Part shown: positions 7,030-13,874 of the stretch, piece after piece | Position numbering within the stretch: position 1 is the first letter of the stretch | Layout: each line of letters starts with the position of its first letter | Assembly: GCA_945900455.1 (NCBI GenBank) | Contig: CAMDJH010000012.1 | Coordinates: forward strand, 1 to 47,261 | DNA from: Akkermansia muciniphila | GTDB lineage: Bacteria; Verrucomicrobiota; Verrucomicrobiia; Limisphaerales; UBA9464 | Direction of reading: 5' to 3' | DNA length: 47,261 nt | Position numbers and translations under genes: made by a program | The notes under the pieces: generated by a model | The model's input: only the letters and a program-made list of their open reading frames with translations | What the model was told of the DNA's origin: nothing | Databases searched by the model: none

Positions 7030-7071
7030 CCCCCTGTCGTATCGGGGGTTCGAATCCCCCTCTCTCCGCCA
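7030..7071 (+). other. Attachment site: 3' fragment of a tRNA-Ser gene
   Basis: GGGGGTTCGAATCCCCC forms a perfect T-arm, followed by TCTCTCCG and CCA, as at the 3' end of class II tRNA-Ser genes. Just before it lies what looks like the end of a long variable arm. The 5' acceptor strand, D-arm and anticodon arm are absent, so this is not a functional tRNA. It is the sequence expected where an element integrated into a tRNA 3' end. The matching intact tRNA gene is not in the window. Confidence 0.7.
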
Positions 7072-7158
7072 ATTTCTATCTCCCTATCAATAAGGACGTT
7101 AATCGATCCATAAACCATCCATTCGCGAGATCGGGCAAAAGATGAGCGGAACCCCTAC

Positions 7159-7266
7159 GGTAAAAATACTCGCGCGGCCTCTCGGTAGCAGAAATTCAGG
7201 AGGCCCCCGACGCGCTCGCGAGTCTGGATCTCCCGTGACATATTGGTAGATTCAAGTTTCTTGACC
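7159..7266 (-). mobile_element. IS copy 3, short degenerate scar
   Basis: The copy runs from a decayed left end (GGTAAAAATACTC) to a decayed right end (CAAGTTTCTTGACC). In between are the last roughly 60 bp of the transposase gene, recognisable as AGGCCCCCGACGCGCTCGCG against AGGCCGCCGAGGCGTTCGCG in copies 1 and 2. Everything else is deleted. It sits about 90 bp beyond the attachment site, on the chromosomal side. Confidence 0.7.
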
Positions 7267-7361
7267 GACCGGGGTCCATCCTGCACTCGTAGGGTCCGTA
7301 CAAACGGCTCCGCGATTACGTCCCAATGAGCTTTGAAAAACTCTTTCCGGGTTTGCGCCGT

Positions 7362-7739
7362 TCAAGTGAGGGACTTGCGACCGGTTGCCGTTCGGATTTT
7401 GTCGCGATACTCCGTCTCCGAAAGAATGCGAGGGATCGCTTGGCAAAGTTTTTCGAAGCCGGGAAACTGCCAGAGATTCGGAAAGTCCCGGCATTGTTGG
7501 GGTTTGACGGCCTGAATATGGCATTCATTGCCGTCTAAAAACATGCACGAGCCATCCGATTTCTCGGTCAGCGCCAACCCATTTCGAGCGGCGTTGATGC
7601 GAGTGAACTCCTGAATGAATGCGTGCTCCGAAAGATTTAAGAATTCAGCGATGCGACTGATTTCCGATTCACTGATCGCCACTTGACCAGGCCAGCGACA
7701 ACAAGCGGTGCAGCGCCGGCACTCAAGAAAGACAGGCAT
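7362..7739 (-). CDS. YkgJ-family CxxCxxCC cluster protein
   Basis: 125 aa. The N-terminal motif CRRCTACCRWPGQ and the downstream Cys pattern GSCMFLDGNECHIQAVKPQQCRDFP define the YkgJ/UPF0153 family, thought to bind zinc or an iron-sulfur centre; its reaction is not established. The stop at 7362-7364 is followed in the same frame by more protein-like sequence up to the IS scar, so the C-terminus may be shortened. The gene lies 27 bp beyond the end of tsaB on the same strand and could be the last gene of that operon. Confidence 0.8.
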   Translation of the reverse strand: MPVFLECRRCTACCRWPGQVAISESEISRIAEFLNLSEHAFIQEFTRINAARNGLALTEKSDGSCMFLDGNECHIQAVKPQQCRDFPNLWQFPGFEKLCQAIPRILSETEYRDKIRTATGRKSLT

Positions 7740-7766
7740 TTGTTGGTTAGAAAAAGCGGGAGCGGT

Positions 7767-8402
7767 TCACCGACGCACCTCGGGGAGAATGCGTGCCGGG
7801 GGTGCTTTGACGAATGCGACCTCACGAAGGTAGACGGGAGCCAGCGACTCGGCGGGAACCCATACATTCGTTTCGACGGCCAGTTGCGCGACCACCGCAG
7901 CCTGGGGAAAGGCATCGATTCCCCCGACGATGGCCAGGATACCCGGGCCGTAGACACGTTGGCCGTTTTCAAGACGGCCGCGCAACCGGAGCAGCGGTTC
8001 GAGTCGAAGGGGTTCGATCAGGACCCCGACCTCAGCGGCAGCAACCGCGTATTCGCCCCGCTGGGCGTCCACCGCGAGCATCACGCGTTCCTTTACTCCG
8101 AGACTGGCGGCCAAGGCGGCCATACTCCCTACCCCCGCCACATGGATTCCGGTTGTCAACTGCCACCCTTGGGCTACCGAAATGGACAGGCGCACACCCG
8201 TATAACTTCCCGGGCCGAGACCGACGGCAATGGCATCCAATTCCTCGCGCGCAATCCCAGCCTCGCGAAGAACTGCATCGATCAATCCAATCGCCCGAGT
8301 GTGGCGCCCTTCCCTTTGACTCCCTTCCGCAAGGATGCGCCCGTCCCGCAGGAGGGCAACTCCGCGGCATTCGGATGAAAACTCAAGTCCAAGAATCGTC
8401 AT
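7767..8402 (-). CDS. tsaB: tRNA threonylcarbamoyladenosine biosynthesis protein TsaB
   Basis: 211 aa. The ASKHA-fold N-terminus (MTILGLEFSS) and the family signature GLGPGSYTGVRLS near residues 61-73 identify TsaB. TsaB is the inactive Kae1-like partner that dimerises with TsaD and recruits TsaE to make t6A37 in ANN-decoding tRNAs. Length is normal. Its start overlaps the end of tsaE by 20 bp on the same strand, so the two are probably translationally coupled. tsaD and tsaC are not in this window. Confidence 0.92.
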   Translation of the reverse strand: MTILGLEFSSECRGVALLRDGRILAEGSQREGRHTRAIGLIDAVLREAGIAREELDAIAVGLGPGSYTGVRLSISVAQGWQLTTGIHVAGVGSMAALAASLGVKERVMLAVDAQRGEYAVAAAEVGVLIEPLRLEPLLRLRGRLENGQRVYGPGILAIVGGIDAFPQAAVVAQLAVETNVWVPAESLAPVYLREVAFVKAPPARILPEVRR

Positions 8403-8850
8403 ATATTATCCGTCGAACGGATTCACTAATGGTTTCAATTCGAATCGCAATCGTCGGCCACCGTCCGGCATTCAATCCGGTCAACGACACCGTCCCGGCG
8501 GCTGGAAAGGCCCCGACGCGCTCCCACCATTCTATCACGGCCACTCCGTCGGGATGAAAGAGGTATTCGTCAAGCCCGGCCGCCCAAATTGCCTCGGCAG
8601 TTTCGAGTCGGTAGAGGTCGAGATGAACCATTCGAAGGCGCCCGCCGACGTATTCATTCAGGAGGGCGAAGGTGGGTGACTGGACTCTTCCTTGATAGCC
8701 GAGCCCACGGGCGAATCCACGGGCCCAGGCGGTTTTCCCCGCCCCGAGATCACCACTCAAGCCAATCACCCAGCCTCTTTGGGCGAGGCATCCGAGCCGG
8801 ATGCCGGCCGCTTCCGTCTCCGTCTCCGACGTGGAAACAAGTTCAACCAT
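8383..8850 (-). CDS. tsaE: tRNA t6A ATPase TsaE
   Basis: 155 aa, the usual size for the family. The P-loop GDLGAGKT at about 33-40 and the downstream SPTFALLNEY and HLDLYRLE motifs are those of the TsaE ATPase, which drives turnover of the TsaBD complex. The C-terminus has an HPDGVAVIEWWER element typical of TsaE. It starts 9 bp after the thiL stop and overlaps tsaB, so thiL-tsaE-tsaB form one leftward transcription unit. Confidence 0.93.
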   Translation of the reverse strand: MVELVSTSETETEAAGIRLGCLAQRGWVIGLSGDLGAGKTAWARGFARGLGYQGRVQSPTFALLNEYVGGRLRMVHLDLYRLETAEAIWAAGLDEYLFHPDGVAVIEWWERVGAFPAAGTVSLTGLNAGRWPTIAIRIETISESVRRIIYDDSWT

Positions 8851-8859
8851 GCGCCCGCC

Positions 8860-9792
8860 TCAACGAAAATGTTCATATCCCCGGGCATTCAAAGGGCGAA
8901 CGCCATTTTTGTCCCAAAGACGGATCCCGGATTCCCGAGTAACCCGGCCGATGCAACTCAGGCGAGTGTCCGGGAATCGAAGTTTCCAGGCATCCATGAG
9001 GGCGACCGTGCGGCCCGGTGCGATTCCGAAAAGCAGCTCAAAATCCTCACCCTCCGTGAGGGCGGCCACGATAGCGGGCTTTGCGAGATCCCCGGCTCGC
9101 GCGGCCAGTTTCGCGGCCCGACTGATTGGGAGAGCCCCCTGAAACAATGCGGCGCCATGGCCACCACTGGCCGCCAAAAGGTGCGGGAGATCCCCGGCGA
9201 GACCATCACTCAGATCCATCATCGCTCGGAGCGGAACGGTTTCGGCGAGCCACTGGGCTTCGGTCAGGCGGGGTTCAAAATCGAGGTGACGGCCGGCGAG
9301 AGAACCGCCGAGTTCACCCGTTACAAACAGGACATCACCCGGCTGCAGTCCGCTCCGGAGGACCACTCGATCCCGGGGGACCCGGCCGACGACGCTGACG
9401 GAGACGAGCAATCGCTCCGGATTGGAAGTCGTCTCGCCGCCGACGATGGCCACCTGATACCGACTGGCAAGCCGACCGAGGCCGCGGTAGAGCCCCTCAA
9501 TGCGAGCGGGGTCAAACTGGCGCGGCAGCCCTAGAGTCACCACCGCCGCCAGGGGCCAACCCGCCATGGCGGCCACATCGCTGAGGCATCGTCCGAGAGC
9601 TTTGTGTCCGACTCGCTCCGGCTCGGTCACGGGTGTGAAGTGAATGCCTTCGACAACGGCATCGGTCTTGAAAAGCGTGAGATCGGGAGCTCCCAGATCC
9701 AGAATCGCACAATCGTCCCCTGCTCCAGCCACCACGAAATCGTTGATGGGAAGCAATGGTTTTAGCCGATCAATCAGGTCGAACTCCGTCAT
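8860..9792 (-). CDS. thiL: Thiamine-monophosphate kinase
   Basis: 310 aa from the ATG at 9790-9792 (MTEFDLIDRL). The track frame runs 63 codons further upstream into the lysA leader and lacks conserved sequence there. Family motifs: GAGDDCAIL near 24, KTDAVVEGIHF near 43, VGGETTSNPE, GDVLFVTGELGGS and DLSDGLAGDL. ThiL phosphorylates thiamine monophosphate to thiamine diphosphate in the cytoplasm. It is the first gene of the unit with tsaE and tsaB and is divergent from lysA across about 110 bp that should hold both promoters. No TPP riboswitch-like sequence was noticed there. Confidence 0.93.
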   Translation of the reverse strand: MTEFDLIDRLKPLLPINDFVVAGAGDDCAILDLGAPDLTLFKTDAVVEGIHFTPVTEPERVGHKALGRCLSDVAAMAGWPLAAVVTLGLPRQFDPARIEGLYRGLGRLASRYQVAIVGGETTSNPERLLVSVSVVGRVPRDRVVLRSGLQPGDVLFVTGELGGSLAGRHLDFEPRLTEAQWLAETVPLRAMMDLSDGLAGDLPHLLAASGGHGAALFQGALPISRAAKLAARAGDLAKPAIVAALTEGEDFELLFGIAPGRTVALMDAWKLRFPDTRLSCIGRVTRESGIRLWDKNGVRPLNARGYEHFR

Positions 9793-9901
9793 GCAGGGGG
9801 AGGAGGGTAGCGGATTTCGGCGCGAGGACGAACGAGGAATTCCACCAAACGTGTGCGCCTCTGCTTGCCCGGACTCCTGCCCTGTGGCACAACCTTCACC
9901 C

Positions 9902-11197
9902 ATGCATTCATTCGCGTACCGCGGTTCCCAATTGGCCTGTGAGGGTGTGTCGATCGCCACCCTGGTGAAGGAGCATGGCACGCCCCTCTACGTGTACTCC
10001 GAAGCCACCCTGACCGACCATTTCACGAAACTGGACCGGTCTTTTGCTCCGGTGGAACACCAGATCTGTTTCGCGATGAAGTCCAATTCGAACCTCGCGG
10101 TGATTCGAACCCTGGCGAACCTCGGGAGCGGCTTTGACACGGTAAGTGCCGGTGAAATTCAACGGGTGGAAGCGGCCGGTGGCGATCCGCGCACCTGTGT
10201 ATTCGCGGGCGTTGGCAAGACGGAAGAGGAGATCGCCTATGCGCTCCGGAAAGGGATCTATTCGTTCAATGTGGAGTCGGAGGCCGAATTATCGCGGATC
10301 AGTCGTGTCGCCGTGCGTCTGAAAAAGATCGCTCCGGTGGCGGTTCGAGTGAACCCGAACATCAACGCCCAGACTCACGCAAAAATAACCACCGGCACCT
10401 ACGAAAATAAATTTGGAATCGCCTTTGAAGAAATCGAACGGGTCTATGCTCTGGCAAGCCGGCTTCCCAATCTGAGATTGCGCGGACTGCAGATGCATAT
10501 TGGGTCACAACTGACCGACGTGAAGCCGTTCCGCCTCGCCGTGCAAAAGGTCGCCCCGCTGGTGCAGACACTGAACAGTCGGTACGGGTTCGACTTCTTC
10601 AGCATCGGCGGCGGGATCGGCATTGTTTACCAAGACGCCCTGGCAAGCGGTAGCCCGACCTGGTGGCGCAAGCCGGCCGGACGCAAGATTCTGACCCCGG
10701 ATACTTACGCGCGAACCTTGTTACCGCTGCTCAAGCCACTCGGACTTAAAGTGCTGCTGGAGCCCGGCCGATTCCTCTCGGGCAATGCCGGCATCCTCGT
10801 AACCCGAGTCGAGTTCATCAAGCGCACGGGGAAGAAACACTTCGTCATCGTCGATGCCGCCATGAACGACCTCATCCGGCCCGCGTTCTATGACAGCTAT
10901 CACGAAATTGTGCCGGTATCGAAAAAGAGCGGGGGGGCAATTCCATCGGATGTGGTCGGCCCGATTTGCGAAAGCGGCGATTATTTTGCGAAAGATCGCC
11001 CCTTGCCAAAGGTGATCGAGGGCGACTATCTGGCGCTGCTGAGCGCTGGCGCCTACGGCTCAGTGATGGGGTCAAATTACAATAGCCGCGGGCTCCCGAC
11101 CGAGGTGCTCGTCCGCGGGCGGAAGGCCGCTGTGGTGCGCCGGCGTCAGAAAGTTGCCGCGATCTGGGCTCAGGAAACCGTGGCTCCCTGGCAGTAA
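9902..11197 (+). CDS. lysA: Diaminopimelate decarboxylase
   Basis: 431 aa from the ATG at 9902 (MHSFAYRGSQLACEGVSI); the track start at 9644 is antisense to thiL and unlikely. It is a fold-III PLP enzyme with the PLP-binding Lys in CFAMKSNSN (about residue 60), HIGSQ, the glycine loop SIGGGIGI, EPGRFL, and the substrate Cys in CESGDYF. It converts meso-diaminopimelate to L-lysine, the last step of lysine synthesis. It converges with thiD, with only 7 bp between their stops. Confidence 0.94.
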   Translation: MHSFAYRGSQLACEGVSIATLVKEHGTPLYVYSEATLTDHFTKLDRSFAPVEHQICFAMKSNSNLAVIRTLANLGSGFDTVSAGEIQRVEAAGGDPRTCVFAGVGKTEEEIAYALRKGIYSFNVESEAELSRISRVAVRLKKIAPVAVRVNPNINAQTHAKITTGTYENKFGIAFEEIERVYALASRLPNLRLRGLQMHIGSQLTDVKPFRLAVQKVAPLVQTLNSRYGFDFFSIGGGIGIVYQDALASGSPTWWRKPAGRKILTPDTYARTLLPLLKPLGLKVLLEPGRFLSGNAGILVTRVEFIKRTGKKHFVIVDAAMNDLIRPAFYDSYHEIVPVSKKSGGAIPSDVVGPICESGDYFAKDRPLPKVIEGDYLALLSAGAYGSVMGSNYNSRGLPTEVLVRGRKAAVVRRRQKVAAIWAQETVAPWQ

Positions 11198-11204
11198 CGA
11201 GGGA

Positions 11205-11999
11205 TTACGGACAGAGCGCCATGTGTCCGCGACCGATTCGGTAACTGCGCGCAATCGCCCCGGTGACTGCCAGTTTTGCGCGGCGCACGGCCACCGCGAG
11301 AGAATCACCCATTGCGATTCGTGCGGTAATCGCCGCGGCGTAGGTGCACCCGGTGCCGTGAGTGGAAACACCCTGAACAAACGGGGCGCGTAACAGCCAC
11401 TCCTGGCTCCCGTCGTGAAAAATATCCATTGCCTCAGTCATCCCGCGGAGATGTCCGCCTTTTACCAGCACCGCGCATCCAAATCGTGCATTCAACTCCC
11501 GGGCCGCCACCCGGAGGTCCTCGGGTGTTCTGAGTTGTCGCCCGACAAGCAGTGCCGCTTCATCAAGGTTTGGAGTCAAGAGCGTGGCGCGAGGCAAAAG
11601 TTGCTCCTGCAGTGCACGAATTGCAGCCGGTTGCAACAATACTGCACCGCTTGTCGCAACCATTACGGGATCCACCACAAGCGGAACGTTCGGATACTGG
11701 GTCCAGAAACGGGCCACGACGCGAATCAGCGGTGTGGAATATAACATGCCAGTCTTCGCAGCCGCCGGCGGCAATTCGTCGAAAATGGCTCTCAATTGTT
11801 GTTCCAAAAGTTGCGGACGCACCGCCTGCACTCCGAAAACTCCGGTCGGGTTTTGGGCCGTGATGCATGTCACCGCCGTCGTCCCGTGCACGCCGAGCGC
11901 GGTAAACATTTTCAAATCGGCCTGGATCCCCGCCCCACCGCCACTGTCCGATCCCCCAACGCTCAGGGCGATCGGACGTTGTCGCCGCCGAATATACAT
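11205..11999 (-). CDS. thiD: Hydroxymethylpyrimidine/phosphomethylpyrimidine kinase
   Basis: 264 aa from the ATG at 11997-11999 (MYIRRRQRPIALSVGGSD); a TTG 18 bp upstream is the track start. It is a ribokinase-fold enzyme with GGSDSGGGAGIQADLK near the N-terminus, DPVMVATSG in the middle, and the anion-hole motif STHGTGCTYAAAI near the C-terminus. It makes HMP-PP for thiamine synthesis, complementing the thiL gene nearby. I see no TPP riboswitch hallmark upstream. Confidence 0.93.
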   Translation of the reverse strand: MYIRRRQRPIALSVGGSDSGGGAGIQADLKMFTALGVHGTTAVTCITAQNPTGVFGVQAVRPQLLEQQLRAIFDELPPAAAKTGMLYSTPLIRVVARFWTQYPNVPLVVDPVMVATSGAVLLQPAAIRALQEQLLPRATLLTPNLDEAALLVGRQLRTPEDLRVAARELNARFGCAVLVKGGHLRGMTEAMDIFHDGSQEWLLRAPFVQGVSTHGTGCTYAAAITARIAMGDSLAVAVRRAKLAVTGAIARSYRIGRGHMALCP

Positions 12000-12175
12000 T
12001 CCCGGAAGATCCGGCAATTGCGCGGCATAAAAAAGGCGTAATTTGCGGGGTCCGCAAAGTGGCCTTCGTTTGCTATCGTTTTTTTCTGTTCACCGATTCG
12101 ATGTGTGGATCCTCTATTCCAACAAAACCGTTTGTTGTGGGTGGGCAGCGTATGATTGAGTAGGCCCCGCCAGAG

Positions 12176-13483
12176 ATGAAAGAAATAGTCCCGTTGACTC
12201 CGCCGCCCTTGGTGCACAATCGAATCGCCGAGATTCGTGAATTATTCAACCGCTTTGTCGTGCCGAGCTATGGTCGATTCGACCTCGCCTTGAGTCACGG
12301 AGCGGGCTCGTATGTTTGGGACGTCGCGGGAAAGCGGTACCTCGATCTGGGAGGCGGCATTGCCGTGTGTTCCCTCGGCCATGCCAATCCCGAGATCACC
12401 GAGGCACTCGTCGAGCAGTCTCGGCGGTTGGTGCATGTCTCGAACCTCTATTATCAGGAGCCTCAAGGACGTCTCGCCGAACGTCTGGTCCAACTGATCG
12501 GGCCAGGCAAGGTATTTTTCGCCAACTCCGGCGCCGAGGCCAATGAGGGGCTGTACAAGTTGGCGCGCCGGTTTGGTCACGACGAAGGCCGGTTCGAAAT
12601 CCTCACAGCCGTTCACTCGTTTCATGGTCGGACGCTTGCCGGCATTGCCGCAACGGGCCAGGAAAAGGTGAAAAAGGGTTTTGAACCGATGGTGACCGGT
12701 TTTCGTCATGTACCCTTTAACGATTTGCAAGCGATGCGAGACTCTCTGTCTCCGGCCACGGTGGCGATTCTGATCGAGGGGATCCAGGGCGAAGGGGGCA
12801 TTACGCCGGCGACCGCCGACTATCTGCTGGGACTCAGAGCCTTGTGTGACGAGAAGAAACTGTTGCTCATGATGGACAGCGTTCAGTGCGGGCATTTTCG
12901 TACCGGCCATTTCCAAAGTTTTCAGCGGATTCTAAAAGATGTGCCCGGCGGGGAACGGTTCGTGCCAGATGGGGTTTCCATGGCGAAATCTCTCGGGGGA
13001 GGATTCCCAATCGGAGCCTTCTGGATCCGGCAGGAAGTCCACGGCGTCCGCCTTTGTGATCTACTCGGCCCGGGCTCTCACGGCACAACGTATGGTGGGA
13101 CTCCCCTGGGCTGCGCCGTGGCCCTGCGTATTCTTGACGTCATCGAACGGGATCAGTTGGCAAAAAATGTTCTGACCACCGGCGAGTTCTTTCGAACCGA
13201 ACTGGAGCGGTTGGTGAAAGCCTATCCAGAAAGTTGCGTCGGCGTCCGGGGCATGGGTTTTATGCTCGGCCTTGAATTGCAGGATAAGGGATCCATTCCA
13301 TTGTTTGCGAAATCGGACAAGGCGAGTTCGTTGCAGATGGTCATGCGCCTGCACGAGGCGGGACTGCTGACGATCCCCAGCGGCGCGCAGATCGTCCGTT
13401 TCCTACCGGCTTTGAACCTGAGCGGTGCGCAAGTGAGCGAAGGTTGCGAAATCGTCGAGAGGGTTTTGAAGTCGATTCGTTAG
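12176..13483 (+). CDS. Acetylornithine/succinyl-DAP-type aminotransferase (class III)
   Basis: 435 aa class-III PLP aminotransferase. It has GGGIAVCSLGH, the phosphate-binding ANSGAEANEG, the aromatic-stacking HSFHGRT, Lys in SMAKSLGGGFP, and GTTYGGTPLGC. Overall layout and length resemble ArgD. The PLP-Asp motif reads MMDSVQCGHFRTG instead of the common DEVQxGxGRTG, so the Glu after the Asp is Ser. It is divergent from thiD with about 175 bp between. With lysA nearby, a role in arginine or lysine synthesis is likely. The exact substrate is uncertain, so no symbol is given. Confidence 0.8.
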   Translation: MKEIVPLTPPPLVHNRIAEIRELFNRFVVPSYGRFDLALSHGAGSYVWDVAGKRYLDLGGGIAVCSLGHANPEITEALVEQSRRLVHVSNLYYQEPQGRLAERLVQLIGPGKVFFANSGAEANEGLYKLARRFGHDEGRFEILTAVHSFHGRTLAGIAATGQEKVKKGFEPMVTGFRHVPFNDLQAMRDSLSPATVAILIEGIQGEGGITPATADYLLGLRALCDEKKLLLMMDSVQCGHFRTGHFQSFQRILKDVPGGERFVPDGVSMAKSLGGGFPIGAFWIRQEVHGVRLCDLLGPGSHGTTYGGTPLGCAVALRILDVIERDQLAKNVLTTGEFFRTELERLVKAYPESCVGVRGMGFMLGLELQDKGSIPLFAKSDKASSLQMVMRLHEAGLLTIPSGAQIVRFLPALNLSGAQVSEGCEIVERVLKSIR

Positions 13484-13567
13484 CACACCGGGGAGCCGTT
13501 CTCATTTCGGAAATCACAAGGTCCCTGGGTCGAACAACTACATTGAACCTGTCACTTTTTCTTTTTG

Positions 13568-13690
13568 TCACTTTTTCGCGCCACTCGCGAGCATGTCGAG
13601 CACGTCTTTGACGCGAATACGCATCCCGCGGACGCACGGGCGTCCACCGCACTGGCTGGGATTGATGGTGATGGGATCGAGTTCGCTCAT
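13568..13690 (-). pseudogene. Truncated DUF433 antitoxin
   Basis: Read leftwards from the ATG at 13688-13690: MSELDPITINPSQCGGRPCVRG..., 40 codons to a TGA. ITINP..CGGRPCVRGMRIRVKDVLDMLASG is the N-terminal half of a DUF433 antitoxin; the helix-turn-helix half and any toxin gene are missing. Just upstream an open frame ending LEPAKFAA stops in an ATGA overlap with this ATG, suggesting a coupled gene that is also decayed. The rest of 13484-13874 contains nothing I can support. Confidence 0.65.
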
Positions 13691-13874
13691 GCAGCGAATT
13701 TGGCCGGTTCAAGGCGGCGTGGAAAGGGATCCGTCTTGCCACATGCCTCCGCCGGCGTCTCCATAAAGTGCAACCGGAGGTCAGCTTTTGCCAAGAACGG
13801 CGTCGCGCCGGGGCTGAGGGCGCGCCATGAAGGACGGTGCCGCGAAAACTCAAGCACTATAGGCAAGGATTCCT

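Noticed and set aside
7030-7071. A complete tRNA-Ser gene
   Set aside because: Only the T-arm and 3' acceptor strand are present; no 5' acceptor strand, D-arm or anticodon stem can be formed upstream.
9793-12175. TPP riboswitch upstream of thiL or thiD
   Set aside because: I looked for the CTGAGA and ACCTGA-type conserved elements in both leaders and did not find them in a plausible arrangement.
13341-13853. 170-aa minus-strand ORF next to the DUF433 fossil
   Set aside because: It is Arg/His-rich frameshifted translation of the DUF433 remnant and of the aminotransferase 3' end.
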